Assembly: GCF_902702935.1 (NCBI RefSeq)
Contig: NZ_LR738855.1
Span: 62,001-126,000, forward strand
Source of the DNA: Corynebacterium rouxii
GTDB taxonomy: Bacteria > Actinomycetota > Actinomycetes > Mycobacteriales > Mycobacteriaceae
Length of the DNA stretch: 64,000 bases
Direction of reading: 5' to 3'
The translations under genes and the position numbers were made by a program. The notes below the pieces were generated by a model. The model was not told the origin of the DNA. It saw only the letters and a list, made by a program, of their open reading frames with translations, and did no database searches. Shown in pieces: positions 43,038 to 52,359 of this stretch. The stretch's first letter is position 1, and each line of letters opens with the position of its first letter.

Positions 43038-44498
43038 GTGCGACTTCTTAAGCCGGCCCTTGTTCTCGCCATTGCGGCGGGTATGACGCTTTCTGCCTGC
43101 GGTTCTGATTCTGCAACAAAAGACATCAGTGTTGCGGGCAGTGAGCTGTCGTTGGATAAGACGGCGCTGGTTGCGGATGCTTCGGGGGTGGAGGTTTCGC
43201 AGGCATTTTTCCCTGATGCCGACAAAGTAGATTCGGTTGTGGTGGCAGGTGACACCGCGCAGCATCGTTGGGAGGGCGCACAGGAGGCCATTAAGCGCGG
43301 GGTCCCCCTGCTTGTCGACGACTCCTCTAACACCGAGGCTATCAATGCCGAGATCGAACGGCTTGGGGTAAAAGATGTGGTTCGCATTGGTGATCCAGCG
43401 GCCCCTGTGCCACCAGCACCGGATCATCCGACCGATACCAGCATGGCACGCCAGATCACTGAGCTTTCTGCAGAACATGGTCACCTTGATGGTGGGGCAG
43501 TGGTGTTGGTTTCGCAGGCGACGTCGGCAGCAAGTGTTGCCACCGCTAAAGCCTCCGGCGCCACCGTGGAATACCTCTCTTCAGGTGACCCACGTGAATC
43601 CGCTACTTTGCAAAAAGATGCCCACGCCAAGGTAGTGGGCCTAGGGCCGAGCTTTAGCAATCAAGAGCGCTTCCATCGCGCAGTAGACATGTTGCAGAGC
43701 CCAGAAGTCCCAGGTGGCGGGCACTTGATTTTCCCCGAACATCGCCTCGTTGCTTTGTATGGTCACCCCTCTGGCGGTGCACTCGGTGTGATGGGCGAAC
43801 AACCTGCTCCCGAGGCAGTGTCCAAGGTAAAAGAGCTTGCTGAGCACTATGCCGCCATCGATCCGCAGACCACCACTGTTCCTGCTTTTGAAATTATTGC
43901 CACCGTAGCCAGCGCAGATCCTGGCCCAGACGGCAACTACTCCAACGAGGGCACTATTGATGAGCTGCGTCCGTGGGTAGACGAGATTGGTAAAGCGGGC
44001 GGGTATGCGGTCCTTGATCTGCAGCCAGGCAACGCGAACTTCCTCGACCAAGCCAAGCAGTTCGAAGAGTTGCTCAAGCTTCCGCACGTGGGGCTTGCTC
44101 TTGATCCCGAGTGGCGGATCAATCTAGGTGAAAAGCCTATGGAGCGGGTGGGAAGCGTTGAGGCCGCTGAGATTAATAGCACGGCTGAGTGGCTTGCTGG
44201 CCTTGTTCGCGATAATAACCTGCCGCAAAAGCCCTTTGTGGTGCACCAGTTCCAGTGGCAGATGATCCGTGGTCGTGAGCAGCTTAATACCACCGCCCCT
44301 GAGTTGGCGTGGATCCTGCACGCTGACGGTCATGGTCCAGCGCGCGACAAGTTTGCCACTTGGGAGATGGTGCAGCAGGATCTGCAGCCGGAGTTCACTA
44401 TGGCGTGGAAGAACTTTATTGATGAGGACACCCCGATGTTTACCCCGGAGCAAACTATGGATATTTATCCTCGCCCAGGGTTTGTCTCTTACCAATAA
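43038..44498 (+). CDS. large cell-wall lipoprotein with a hydrolase-like C-terminal domain
   Basis: A 486-residue lipoprotein from GTG 43038, 9 bp after AGGAGG. The lipobox is LSACG. The N-terminal part (residues 40-240) has cell wall-binding repeat-like segments (RWEGAQEAIKRGVPLLVDDS, VVLVSQATSAASVATAKASG). The C-terminal half has VGLALDPEWRINLGEKPMER and FVVHQFQWQMIRGREQLNTT, which look like a glycoside-hydrolase or polysaccharide-binding fold. It follows irp6C by 89 bp but has no clear iron link. Function unknown. Confidence 0.7.
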   Translation: MRLLKPALVLAIAAGMTLSACGSDSATKDISVAGSELSLDKTALVADASGVEVSQAFFPDADKVDSVVVAGDTAQHRWEGAQEAIKRGVPLLVDDSSNTEAINAEIERLGVKDVVRIGDPAAPVPPAPDHPTDTSMARQITELSAEHGHLDGGAVVLVSQATSAASVATAKASGATVEYLSSGDPRESATLQKDAHAKVVGLGPSFSNQERFHRAVDMLQSPEVPGGGHLIFPEHRLVALYGHPSGGALGVMGEQPAPEAVSKVKELAEHYAAIDPQTTTVPAFEIIATVASADPGPDGNYSNEGTIDELRPWVDEIGKAGGYAVLDLQPGNANFLDQAKQFEELLKLPHVGLALDPEWRINLGEKPMERVGSVEAAEINSTAEWLAGLVRDNNLPQKPFVVHQFQWQMIRGREQLNTTAPELAWILHADGHGPARDKFATWEMVQQDLQPEFTMAWKNFIDEDTPMFTPEQTMDIYPRPGFVSYQ

Positions 44499-44515
44499 CG
44501 GTATTGTGGTGGGCT

Positions 44516-44923
44516 ATGGCTACTCGTATTGCTAAACCAGGCGAGCCAATCATCGAGTTCTTCGCTGATTGGCTCGACGGGATTTCCAATCCCACCAACC
44601 GTGCCACCGCCGAGCAGATTCTGACATGGGTGCACGAAGAATTCCCTGATCTGGGCTACCGTTTTGCGTGGAAACAACCCATGTTCACCCACCACGGCAC
44701 GTTCATTATTGGGTTTAGTCCAGCGACCAATCACATTTCTTTTGCCCCTGAACGCGCAGGCATTGTGAAATGGGAGTCGCAGTTTAAACAACGGGGATTG
44801 TCTTACGGGAAGATGATGGTGCGATTGCCGTGGGACCAGCCGATTCCCTTCGAACTGCTGCGCGATGTGATCGCCTTTAACATCGAAGATAAACGCGATG
44901 TGACAAGCTTCTGGCGTAGGTAG
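44516..44923 (+). CDS. DUF1801-family protein
   Basis: A 135-residue soluble protein from MATRIAKPGEPIIEFFADWL. The HHGTFIIGFSPATNHISFAP and MVRLPWDQPIPFELLRDVIA segments fit the DUF1801/YdhG family, which includes a frataxin-like iron chaperone. It is placed between the lipoprotein and photolyase genes and ends 12 bp before the latter, so it may be cotranscribed with it. Confidence 0.75.
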   Translation: MATRIAKPGEPIIEFFADWLDGISNPTNRATAEQILTWVHEEFPDLGYRFAWKQPMFTHHGTFIIGFSPATNHISFAPERAGIVKWESQFKQRGLSYGKMMVRLPWDQPIPFELLRDVIAFNIEDKRDVTSFWRR

Positions 44924-44934
44924 CACAGGAGGAC

Positions 44935-46278
44935 ATGATGACTCACCCGGTGGTGGTGTGGTTCCGTGACGATCTACGCGTCCATGACAATCCAGCTCTT
45001 ATGAAGGCATGGGAGCTTGTCCGCGCCAACCCTGCGGACCTGCATGCGGTCTACATTGTCAACGAGGTGGGGGTGCGTCCCTTGGGTGGGGCAGTCAAGT
45101 GGTGGCTGCACCATAGCCTGCTGGCATTGTCTGAGCAGCTGGCGCAGCGTGGCGTACGACTGCACGTGCTCTCCGGCGACCCGTTGACGCTGTTGCCGCA
45201 GCTAGTGACCTCCTGCGGTGCCACAGCGGTGACGATGAATCGGCGTTATGATCCCGCAGCACGCAGCATTGATGTTAGCTTTGCTGCAGATGCTCGCGCC
45301 CACGCTGTGGAGGTCTACGACTTCCCCTGCCACTTGCTGGCAGAACCAGGGGAGATCACCACCACAACGGGCGGCAGCTACAAGGTGTTTACGCCCTTTT
45401 CCCGTAACCTTCGTGACGCCATCGGTGACCTGCCCTTAGACACGCTTGTGGCACCTCCCAAGGCCGAACAGCCCATAGACGACACGGAAACCCAGGCCGC
45501 TATTGCGCAACTGGGCTGGGACGCGTGGTGGGCGGCGTCGATAAGCAAGGAGTGGACCCCAGGTGAACCCGCCGCACGCGAAGCCCTCGCCGAGCTCGAC
45601 GGCATCCTCCCGCGCTACCTAGACGACCGCGACCGCCCCGACATCGACGGTACCTCTAGGCTAAGCCCCCGCCTGCGCTTCGGGGAACTCAGCGTCGCCG
45701 AAGTGTGGAATCACGCCCACACCTCGGAGGGGTTCCGCCGTCAACTTATGTGGCGGGATTTCGCCTGGCACCGCCTCGACGCGCACCCCGACATGGCCAC
45801 CGCCAACATCCGCCCCGAATTTGACCGCTTCCCTTGGGACGGCGGTGACTTCGAAACCGAACTGAACGCTTGGTGCCACGGCCGCACCGGCATCGCGCTT
45901 GTCGACGCCGGCATGCGCGAACTATGGGCCACCGGAACCATGCACAACCGTGTGCGCATGGTTGCCGCATCCCTGCTGGTTAAAAACCTAGGAATCCATT
46001 GGCGGCACGGCGAGCAATGGTTCTGGGACACCCTCGTTGATGCCGACCCAGCGTCTAACCCCTTCAACTGGCAATGGGTAGCCGGCAGCGGTGACGACGC
46101 CGCCCCCTACTTCCGCATCTTCAACCCCGATACCCAAGCGCGCCGTTTCGACCCCGACGGCACCTACCGCAACCGCTGGCTGCCCATCATGAGCGCGGAC
46201 TACCCCGAAGAGGCGATCGTAGACCTTAAAGAATCCCGACTTCGAGCCCTCGACGCCTATAACGCTTGTAAACGCTGA
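44935..46278 (+). CDS. phr: deoxyribodipyrimidine photolyase
   Basis: A 447-residue light-driven DNA repair enzyme. The N-terminal antenna domain starts VVWFRDDLRVHDNPALMKAW. The C-terminal FAD domain has GTSRLSPRLRFGELSVAEVW, LMWRDFAWHRLDAHPDM and HNRVRMVAASLLVKNLGIHW, then GDDAAPYFRIFNPDTQARRF. All regions needed for a CPD photolyase are present. It has an AGGAGG site. Confidence 0.95.
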   Translation: MMTHPVVVWFRDDLRVHDNPALMKAWELVRANPADLHAVYIVNEVGVRPLGGAVKWWLHHSLLALSEQLAQRGVRLHVLSGDPLTLLPQLVTSCGATAVTMNRRYDPAARSIDVSFAADARAHAVEVYDFPCHLLAEPGEITTTTGGSYKVFTPFSRNLRDAIGDLPLDTLVAPPKAEQPIDDTETQAAIAQLGWDAWWAASISKEWTPGEPAAREALAELDGILPRYLDDRDRPDIDGTSRLSPRLRFGELSVAEVWNHAHTSEGFRRQLMWRDFAWHRLDAHPDMATANIRPEFDRFPWDGGDFETELNAWCHGRTGIALVDAGMRELWATGTMHNRVRMVAASLLVKNLGIHWRHGEQWFWDTLVDADPASNPFNWQWVAGSGDDAAPYFRIFNPDTQARRFDPDGTYRNRWLPIMSADYPEEAIVDLKESRLRALDAYNACKR

Positions 46279-46300
46279 GTAATCAGATAGGTTAAGGGGT

Positions 46301-46717
46301 ATGAGAAAACTGTATTATGCCTCGTTAACCTACCTCATTCTCGGGCTCGTAGCTGGGGTGTTCTACCGTGAATGGACCAAGGTGTTCAACGCCGTGGACC
46401 GCTCCCAGCTCAACACCTTGCACACCCACCTCCTCGTGCTAGGAACCTTCTTCTTCCTCATCGTATTGGCGCTAGACAAGGTGTTTAACCTCTCTGGCCA
46501 AAAGAAATTCCAGCAGTGGTTCATCTTCCACAATGTGGCCCTAGCGTGGACCACCATCGCCATGCTGGCCAACGGTCTCGTAGTAACCAGCGGTGGCATG
46601 TGGGGCCCAGCCCAATCCGGAATCTCAGGTCTAGGCCACATCCTGCTCACCGGCGGCTTCATCTGGTTCTTCAGTATGCTCAACACCGCCATCAAGCGTA
46701 GCGAAGCTAACCAGTAA
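46301..46717 (+). CDS. DUF2871 membrane protein
   Basis: A 138-residue protein with four membrane helices (YASLTYLILGLVAGVFYREW, LLVLGTFFFLIVLALDKVF, the segment around TTIAMLANGLVV and HILLTGGFIWFFSML). It contains the conserved histidine pair TLHTHLLVLG, the DUF2871 pattern. The role is unknown. Confidence 0.85.
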   Translation: MRKLYYASLTYLILGLVAGVFYREWTKVFNAVDRSQLNTLHTHLLVLGTFFFLIVLALDKVFNLSGQKKFQQWFIFHNVALAWTTIAMLANGLVVTSGGMWGPAQSGISGLGHILLTGGFIWFFSMLNTAIKRSEANQ

Positions 46718-46721
46718 TAAA

Positions 46722-46985
46722 CTGCTTCAGCTCCGCACGAGCAGCCTCTTCAAACTTGGCGGCTCACTGCGGATCAGAAGCAATAAACACCGGCAGCGCA
46801 TTCACAAACGCCACGTTGGCGTCGATAGCGCACTGTGCATAAAACTTATCCGCCTCCTCTGAGCCCACCGCAAGATACGACACGAGGACGTCGACACGCT
46901 CATCCGAGCACCTGCACCACATCAAACGCGGCAACAAACTCAATATCGCCTACGTGATACTCCCTTGGCTTTGATAACAACCGAA
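46722..46985 (-). pseudogene. ino1: fragment of myo-inositol-1-phosphate synthase
   Basis: On the minus strand GDIEFVAAFDV is followed closely by VDVLVSYLAVGSEEADKFYA, QCAIDANVAFVNALPVFIAS, an in-frame TGA where a tryptophan codon would be expected, then AAKFEEAARAELKQFI. These are Ino1 segments that are about 70 residues apart in the intact enzyme, so there is an internal deletion and two interruptions. The N and C termini are gone. Inositol is needed for mycothiol and lipoarabinomannan, so a functional copy is expected elsewhere. Confidence 0.8.
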
Positions 46986-46993
46986 CATAAGCT

Positions 46994-47758
46994 TCACGGC
47001 GTACCCACTGCGCCGAAAGCATAACCGGCACCGAAGGTCAGTGCCAAGCCGAGAATGCCACCGATGGTCAGGCGAAGCACCGACTTTATTGGCGAGGTGC
47101 CGCCGATACGCGCTGAGATATAGCCGGTGATGGCCAAGGCCAGCAACGTCACAACGGTTACGGCAATCGCGCTGGCCACACGGGATAGATCTGGAATTAG
47201 GAGTACCGTGAGCAGCGGAAGCAGTGCGCCGAGCAGGAAGGATGCCGCCGAGGATACCGCAGCGTGAAGCGGGCTGGTGAGGTCATGGGGATCAATGCCG
47301 TACTCGATTTGCAGGTGAGCACGGAATGGATCATTGCGGCCAATCTCAATGGCGGCGCGGTAGGCAGTGGCAGTGCTCATGCCGTAGTTTTCAAGGATGC
47401 CGGCGATTTCTGCGCGCTCTTCACCTGGGGTGTGCAGGAGCTCGTTGTACTCTTGCTCCATGACCTTGTGTTCGTTGTCGCGCTGGGCAGACACGGATAC
47501 GAACTCGCCGAGTGCCATGGATACGGCACCTGCGATGGTGGCTGCTACACCGGAAAGCAGCACCGTGGAGGTGCTGGCGTTGGTAGCGATCACGCCGAGC
47601 AGCAGGGCAGAGATGGACACAATGCCGTCGTTCGCTCCGAGGATGCCGGCGCGTAGCCAGTTCAGCTTGGAGTTGAGCCCCGATACGGCCACGGGGTCTA
47701 GGGCTGAGACTGTGGAGGAGAGGGTCCCCGGCAATGGTGGGAAATTCTTTTGCGTCAT
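46994..47758 (-). CDS. VIT1/CCC1-family metal transporter
   Basis: A 254-residue membrane protein of the VIT/CCC1 iron-manganese transporter family. The first helix pair includes AGILGANDGIVSISALLLGV and AGAVSMALGEFVSVSAQRDN. Three more helices follow a cytoplasmic segment with HTPGEERAEI. It ends 9 bp from the ino1 fragment on the same strand. Confidence 0.93.
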   Translation of the reverse strand: MTQKNFPPLPGTLSSTVSALDPVAVSGLNSKLNWLRAGILGANDGIVSISALLLGVIATNASTSTVLLSGVAATIAGAVSMALGEFVSVSAQRDNEHKVMEQEYNELLHTPGEERAEIAGILENYGMSTATAYRAAIEIGRNDPFRAHLQIEYGIDPHDLTSPLHAAVSSAASFLLGALLPLLTVLLIPDLSRVASAIAVTVVTLLALAITGYISARIGGTSPIKSVLRLTIGGILGLALTFGAGYAFGAVGTP

Positions 47759-47852
47759 CGTTGCCTACCTTGGTCTTATGGTGCGAATCGGTGTCGCTTA
47801 GGCTTTATTGTGCTGCTATTTTTCTAGGGCTGCAAGGATTGAAACCCTAGCC

Positions 47853-48601
47853 TTAGCTGGGAATAGTTAGCCTTTCCACCCTTTCTATTTCGGCGATCAC
47901 GATGCGTCGCACGCGAGGGTCATGTGGCATGTCCTCGTGCAAGATGATCGCGTGCTTAGACACTGCTTGCGCATAAATATTGTGCACAAGTTTTCCGCGA
48001 AGAAAACACGACTCTACCGGCTGGATAATGGTGTCGGATCGGGTGGCAATGCAGCTGTAATGCACCTGCGGCAGGGTATCGCCATGCTTATTGAGCTGTG
48101 CAATGAGTTCGCTATCGTGCAGCATTTCAAAGCCGCTAGCTCCAAAAAATCCGGTGATAAGGGAGTCGATCACTGCGGTACCGCGCGGTGTGCGCCCCAG
48201 TGGGGGACCGCAAGTGAAATGAGGTGGCTGACTTTGTCCGCACCGCCGAGGTTGTGCATCCAATAGCGTGCCAAAATCCCGCCTTGCGAATGCCCCACCA
48301 CAATTGCTTTGTTGGCCTCGGTGACGGTCAAAACGGCGTCGATATATGCGCCTACTTGGGCCGCGGATTCCGCTACGGCTGCGGTGGAGCGCATCCCAAA
48401 ATCCGGTGCCCACACGGCGTAGCCGAGACTGCGAAGCGTGTGCCCGAGCTCCATCCAATCACCTTTGGTTACTCCGGTTCCGTGGATCAGGATGACGGGG
48501 TAGGGGTGGCGTTTCGACGGCCGATCACGCCAGTCGTCCTCGAAGATTCCACGGGCGGGCAGGCGGGCGGAAAGCGGCAGGTGACGCTGAACAACTGCCA
48601 T
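47853..48601 (-). pseudogene. triacylglycerol lipase-like alpha/beta hydrolase, frameshifted
   Basis: From MAVVQRHLPL at 48601 the protein shows YPVILIHGTGVTKGDWMELG and the nucleophile motif VVGHSQGGILARYW. The frame is broken at about 48188 by two extra bases in ggcgcac(ac)cgc, so VPHWGA continues in the other frame as PRGTAVIDSLITGFFG. The remainder reaches 47853 and contains the RSDTIIQP acid region and LHEDMPHD with the catalytic His. If the two bases are real, the enzyme is inactive. Confidence 0.8.
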
Positions 48602-48698
48602 GCTTTCTCCTTGTACTATCAGTACGTAGGTGCCTTCACTGTTAGTGTAGTCACACCAATAATAATGATTTATCAATAAACCTTGAAAGGACTGTGCA

Positions 48699-49277
48699 AT
48701 GTCCCTGACTGTTGCAGAAGCCATCGCTCAACGACGCGCCGTGCGCACGTACACCGACCAGCCCATCCCGGACGACATCCTCGACCGCGTTGTCGCCCAA
48801 GCCCTCGAAGCGCCTACTGCTTTTAACGCCCAGCGTGCCGACGTTGTGGTGGTGCGCGATCAGGCCGTTAAGGATGGACTTTTTGCTGCTTCTAAGCAAG
48901 CGCAGCTTCGCGACGCTCCCGTCGTGCTCGTGATCGTCGCTCGTGCCGATGCACCCACCGACCTACCTGATCTCCTCGGCGCGGATCGAGCCGAACATGT
49001 CAGTGGCTTCTTTGCACGTCTCGACGCAGCCGCTCTGCGCGAAACCGCACTGAAAGATGCCATGCTTGTCGCAGGTTTCGCCCTCATCGCAGCCCAAGGT
49101 GAGGGTCTTGCTACCTCGCCAACCACAGGTTGGAACGAAGCTAAAGTTCTCGAGGCTGTCGGACTTGGCGGGCGTGATGACCGCGCCGTAGGACTTGTTA
49201 TCGCCATGGGTTATCCTGCCGAACAGCCGGTCCACCCCGGCCGCGAGGCAAGCCGCCGCGTCAACGATCACTACTAA
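48699..49277 (+). CDS. nitroreductase-family flavoprotein
   Basis: A 192-residue NAD(P)H:FMN oxidoreductase-like protein. The N-terminal IAQRRAVRTYTDQPIPDDIL and the EAPTAFNAQRADVVVVRDQA segment hold the FMN contacts. LAAQGEGLATSPTTGWNEAK and the C-terminal GYPAEQP are typical. It is divergent from the lipase pseudogene. The substrate is not known. Confidence 0.93.
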   Translation: MSLTVAEAIAQRRAVRTYTDQPIPDDILDRVVAQALEAPTAFNAQRADVVVVRDQAVKDGLFAASKQAQLRDAPVVLVIVARADAPTDLPDLLGADRAEHVSGFFARLDAAALRETALKDAMLVAGFALIAAQGEGLATSPTTGWNEAKVLEAVGLGGRDDRAVGLVIAMGYPAEQPVHPGREASRRVNDHY

Positions 49278-49359
49278 AACATTATTTCCCTTTGATCCAT
49301 CGGGTCCCCGATCCTCGTTGTGGACCTGAAGGATCAGTGTGTGCTTTTCCTCAACCCAT

Positions 49360-50290
49360 GTTTGGACTGACGATTGCGGGGTTATCTGTGACTGATAATG
49401 ATCGGTGGTTTTCGAGCTTTTTCACTGAGAAACCATTGCTTTCAAGAGCAAGCATTCGCTCGGTAGCTTCTTTTGAGGTGTTGGCGCTATGGAGCATGTC
49501 CGGGTTGAAACTGAGACTGAGCTCATGCAGTAAAAGTGTCCTCCGTATGAACATCCGGAATATCACGACCGCTGCCTAATAGCGCAGCCCATATTCGGTC
49601 GAAGCCACGAGAAGATTCTTCTGCGAGCCCCAACATTCTCATCGCTGACATGAGTCTGCTGTTTCGTGGAATAGATTGAGTCGTCAACATGCGATTGGGG
49701 GTAACGCCTACAGGGAGTGATCCTGGGGACCAAACTTTTAATGTTTGAGGTGATTGGTCAATAACTACTGGACGACTAAGTCGCCCATCTCGGTGAATGA
49801 TCGCATTGGTAACAACCTCATCAACAGCAGTTTGAGGGAAAGCTGAAACTGCGATTTCTTGGCCATCGGAAAACTGGGTGCGCTTTATTTCCGTGTTTGT
49901 ATTTTCAGTAATGCGACGCTTGAGTGAACTCAATGCGATGAGGAGCGGTTGGTCGTGGTCGGTTACTTCGGGATCGATACCCGGCTGCGCACGTTTGGTC
50001 TTTAAAGGTCTCCGGACCTCTTGGATGGTATCGGCTGTAATAGCTCGCCGTTGTTCTTCGGATAGCGGCTCACAATGAGAATCTACGCGTTTACTAGCCT
50101 GCCCTTTGGAGCGGGAATATAGGGAGAGCACCTCGGGGATGTAGATAACGATGAGCCGATTATTTTGATAACGAACTTCATGAACCTCGGGACGAAGATT
50201 TGGGCGAGTACCGTCGAAGATCTTCTTTGAATTCTAAAGTTTCTGACTTCAAAGAATCTGTAATGGATCCTTCTCAGATAGCATCTAGTG
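49360..50290 (-). pseudogene. AlbA/schlafen-type ATP-binding regulator, decayed
   Basis: The main open part (49523-50131) contains EIAVSAFPQTAVDEVVTNAI and IHRDGRLSRPVVIDQSPQTL, the GHKL-like C-terminal region of COG2865 proteins. Upstream in another frame SLKSETLEFKEDLRRYSP is the AlbA_2 N terminus, separated by stops near 50190. Downstream the frame changes near 49520. At least two frameshifts are present and no intact start exists. Confidence 0.75.
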
Positions 50291-50431
50291 CATTTATGAC
50301 ATGAGCTGGGAGGGATGTGAGGTGGTTTTACTAGTGTTTTTGCAGCTAGGAGTAGTTGTTTTAAGTTGTTTGAAGTTGTTGTTGCGTGCCTACTGGGTTG
50401 ATCGGAGGCTTCTCGGCATAGTGTTGTAGCT

Positions 50432-50986
50432 ATGACTGGTCCACTTATTCTGCCGTTTAATGGCAAGGTTCCGCGTGTTCATGAGACTGCATTTATTGCT
50501 CCGAACGCCACTCTGATTGGTGATGTGACGATTGGGCCGCATGCTTCGGTGTTTTATGGTTGTGTGCTGCGTGCGGATATTAATTCGATTGTTGTGGGTG
50601 CGCGTACGAATATCCAGGATAATTCGGTGCTGCATGTTGATCGTGACGCTGCCTGCGTGCTGGGTGACGATGTCACGGTGGGACACATGGCGTTGGTGCA
50701 TGGTTCCACTGTGGGCGATGGCACCTTGGTGGGTATGCATGCGGCATTGTTGTCGCGTTCGGTGGTAGGTGCTGGCAGTTTGATTGCTGCTGGTGCGGTG
50801 GTGCTGGAAGGTCAGGTGATTCCGGCGAAGTCGTTGGCTGCTGGGGTGCCGGCGAAGGTGCGTCGTGAGTTATCTGATGAGCAGTCTGCTGGGTTTATTC
50901 CCCATGCTGGCCGTTATGTTGAGGTAGCGGCTCAGCATGGGGAGTTGGGTGCTCCGCTCAGTGTGGAGGATGTTCGCTTCCGTTAG
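50432..50986 (+). CDS. gamma-carbonic anhydrase-like hexapeptide protein
   Basis: A 184-residue left-handed beta-helix protein. Repeated hexapeptides run from IAPNATLIGDVTIGPHASVF to LVGMHAALLSRSVVGAGSLI. The metal-binding histidines appear in DNSVLHVD and VGHMALVHG. This fits the YrdA/PaaY gamma-CA-like family. The true substrate is unknown. Confidence 0.92.
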   Translation: MTGPLILPFNGKVPRVHETAFIAPNATLIGDVTIGPHASVFYGCVLRADINSIVVGARTNIQDNSVLHVDRDAACVLGDDVTVGHMALVHGSTVGDGTLVGMHAALLSRSVVGAGSLIAAGAVVLEGQVIPAKSLAAGVPAKVRRELSDEQSAGFIPHAGRYVEVAAQHGELGAPLSVEDVRFR

Positions 50987-51981
50987 CGGGATGCGACGAT
51001 GCGCTTTGCCAGTCCGAGTGGGTCTTCGATGAGGTGATCGAGGGCTACTGCTCGGGCGGCGGCGCGGGCGTTGTCCAGGTGGGTGGGGAAGACGCGGATT
51101 TCTATGTTGGGGTTGGTGGGGGAAGAGCGTAGTGCTTTGCCTACGGTTCGGGCGTCGTCGGGGTTGGAGAACGCGGAGCCTGCGAGCACGATGCTGTTGG
51201 GGGCGTGTTCAGCGACGAGGTGGACGGCTGCTTCGCTGAGCAGTGCGACGTCCTCCGAGGAGGTGTCGATGGGAACGGTGGTGATGCTGTCGGGGGTTTG
51301 TAGTGCTGCACCGGTGGAGTCGTCGGCGTAGAAGATGAGGGTGGTGCTGGGATGGTTGGGGTCTTGTGCTTGTTGTTCTGCACCGGCGATGGCGGTGGTC
51401 ACGCTGGTGGCGGCGATCGGGACGGGGATTCGTTTGTAGAGTGCGCTGACGATGTCGAGGCGGTCCCATCCGAGATTGGCTGCGGTGACGAGCCCAGTGG
51501 GGGATACTCGGCCGGAGCTGGAGATTCCGATGCTGGCTAGTGGTAGTTCGGAGAGTGTGGTGAGTTCGGTGATGGCAGTTGTGATGGCATCGATGTAGGT
51601 ATCGATGCTTGTCGACGCCGGCCGGATCTCAATCATCTTTTCCCGTAGGGCGATGCCTCGGGTGTTGTATGCGCCGATGTAGGTGGCGCGGGTGCCTACT
51701 GCGACACCGATGTGAACCCAGGGTGAAGGTGCAAGTTCGATGGGGATGGTGGGTCGCCCTGGTCCTTGAGGGATGGAGAGGTCGGGGCGTTCGCGAACGA
51801 GGTGCGCTTCCATGAGTGCGGCGACTGCGCGGGTGACGGTTGGTTGGGATTTACCCGATCCGTTGACCAGTGTTGCCCGTGTGACTGGTTGAAGGTGGCG
51901 GATGAGGTGCAAACATGAGGCAGCCGGGGAAATGGGCTTGGTAAAGGATGGCGTGTTCCTCAGTGTTCTGCGGTTCGGCAT
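50983..51981 (-). CDS. ROK-family transcriptional regulator
   Basis: A 332-residue protein with an N-terminal winged HTH (LQPVTRATLVNGSGKSQPTV, TRAVAALMEAHLVRERP) followed by an ROK sugar-kinase-like domain (VGTRATYIGAYNTRGIALRE, ISSSGRVSPTGLVTAANLGW). The ROK zinc-binding cysteine motif is not apparent. It converges on the carbonic-anhydrase-like gene with a 4-bp overlap. No sugar genes are close, so its target is unknown. Confidence 0.88.
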   Translation of the reverse strand: MPNRRTLRNTPSFTKPISPAASCLHLIRHLQPVTRATLVNGSGKSQPTVTRAVAALMEAHLVRERPDLSIPQGPGRPTIPIELAPSPWVHIGVAVGTRATYIGAYNTRGIALREKMIEIRPASTSIDTYIDAITTAITELTTLSELPLASIGISSSGRVSPTGLVTAANLGWDRLDIVSALYKRIPVPIAATSVTTAIAGAEQQAQDPNHPSTTLIFYADDSTGAALQTPDSITTVPIDTSSEDVALLSEAAVHLVAEHAPNSIVLAGSAFSNPDDARTVGKALRSSPTNPNIEIRVFPTHLDNARAAARAVALDHLIEDPLGLAKRIVASR

Positions 51982-52081
51982 GCGTCAAATTTTAGGGGTT
52001 CATAGACCATCTTGTCTAAATTGGACGGCGTTTAAAAGTTTGGTAAATAGATGTTTTGAACTGCAAATATGTTTTAAATGC

Positions 52082-52118
52082 AACACCCCTATAGACTGAC
52101 CGGTACACCTAGGGGTAT
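52082..52118. promoter_or_regulatory. candidate CsoR-like (copper) operator
   Basis: tacacctaggggtata at 52103-52118 nearly fits the TACCCC-n-GGGGTA-type box bound by CsoR repressors, and acacccctatag at 52082-52093 is a second half-like element. They lie 240 bp upstream of the PepSY protein. The rest of 51982-52359 shows no gene. Confidence 0.4.
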
Positions 52119-52359
52119 ATGACTGAGAAGAAAAAACAAAAGGTGAAAGTACACTTTTTGCATAAGCGTTATCAAGCGGCTTGAGGTTACATCTCAGCGA
52201 CAAGGATGAATATAGTCCCGACATATTGGGGGTAACGGGGGTGAATTTCATGCTGTTGAAATATTGGCAATAAAAATATTGAACTTTAGGGAACTCTTGC
52301 CTTATTGTCGCCGACAACTACTGCGTTCCATTGCCACAACCCATCACAGAAAGCTGTTT

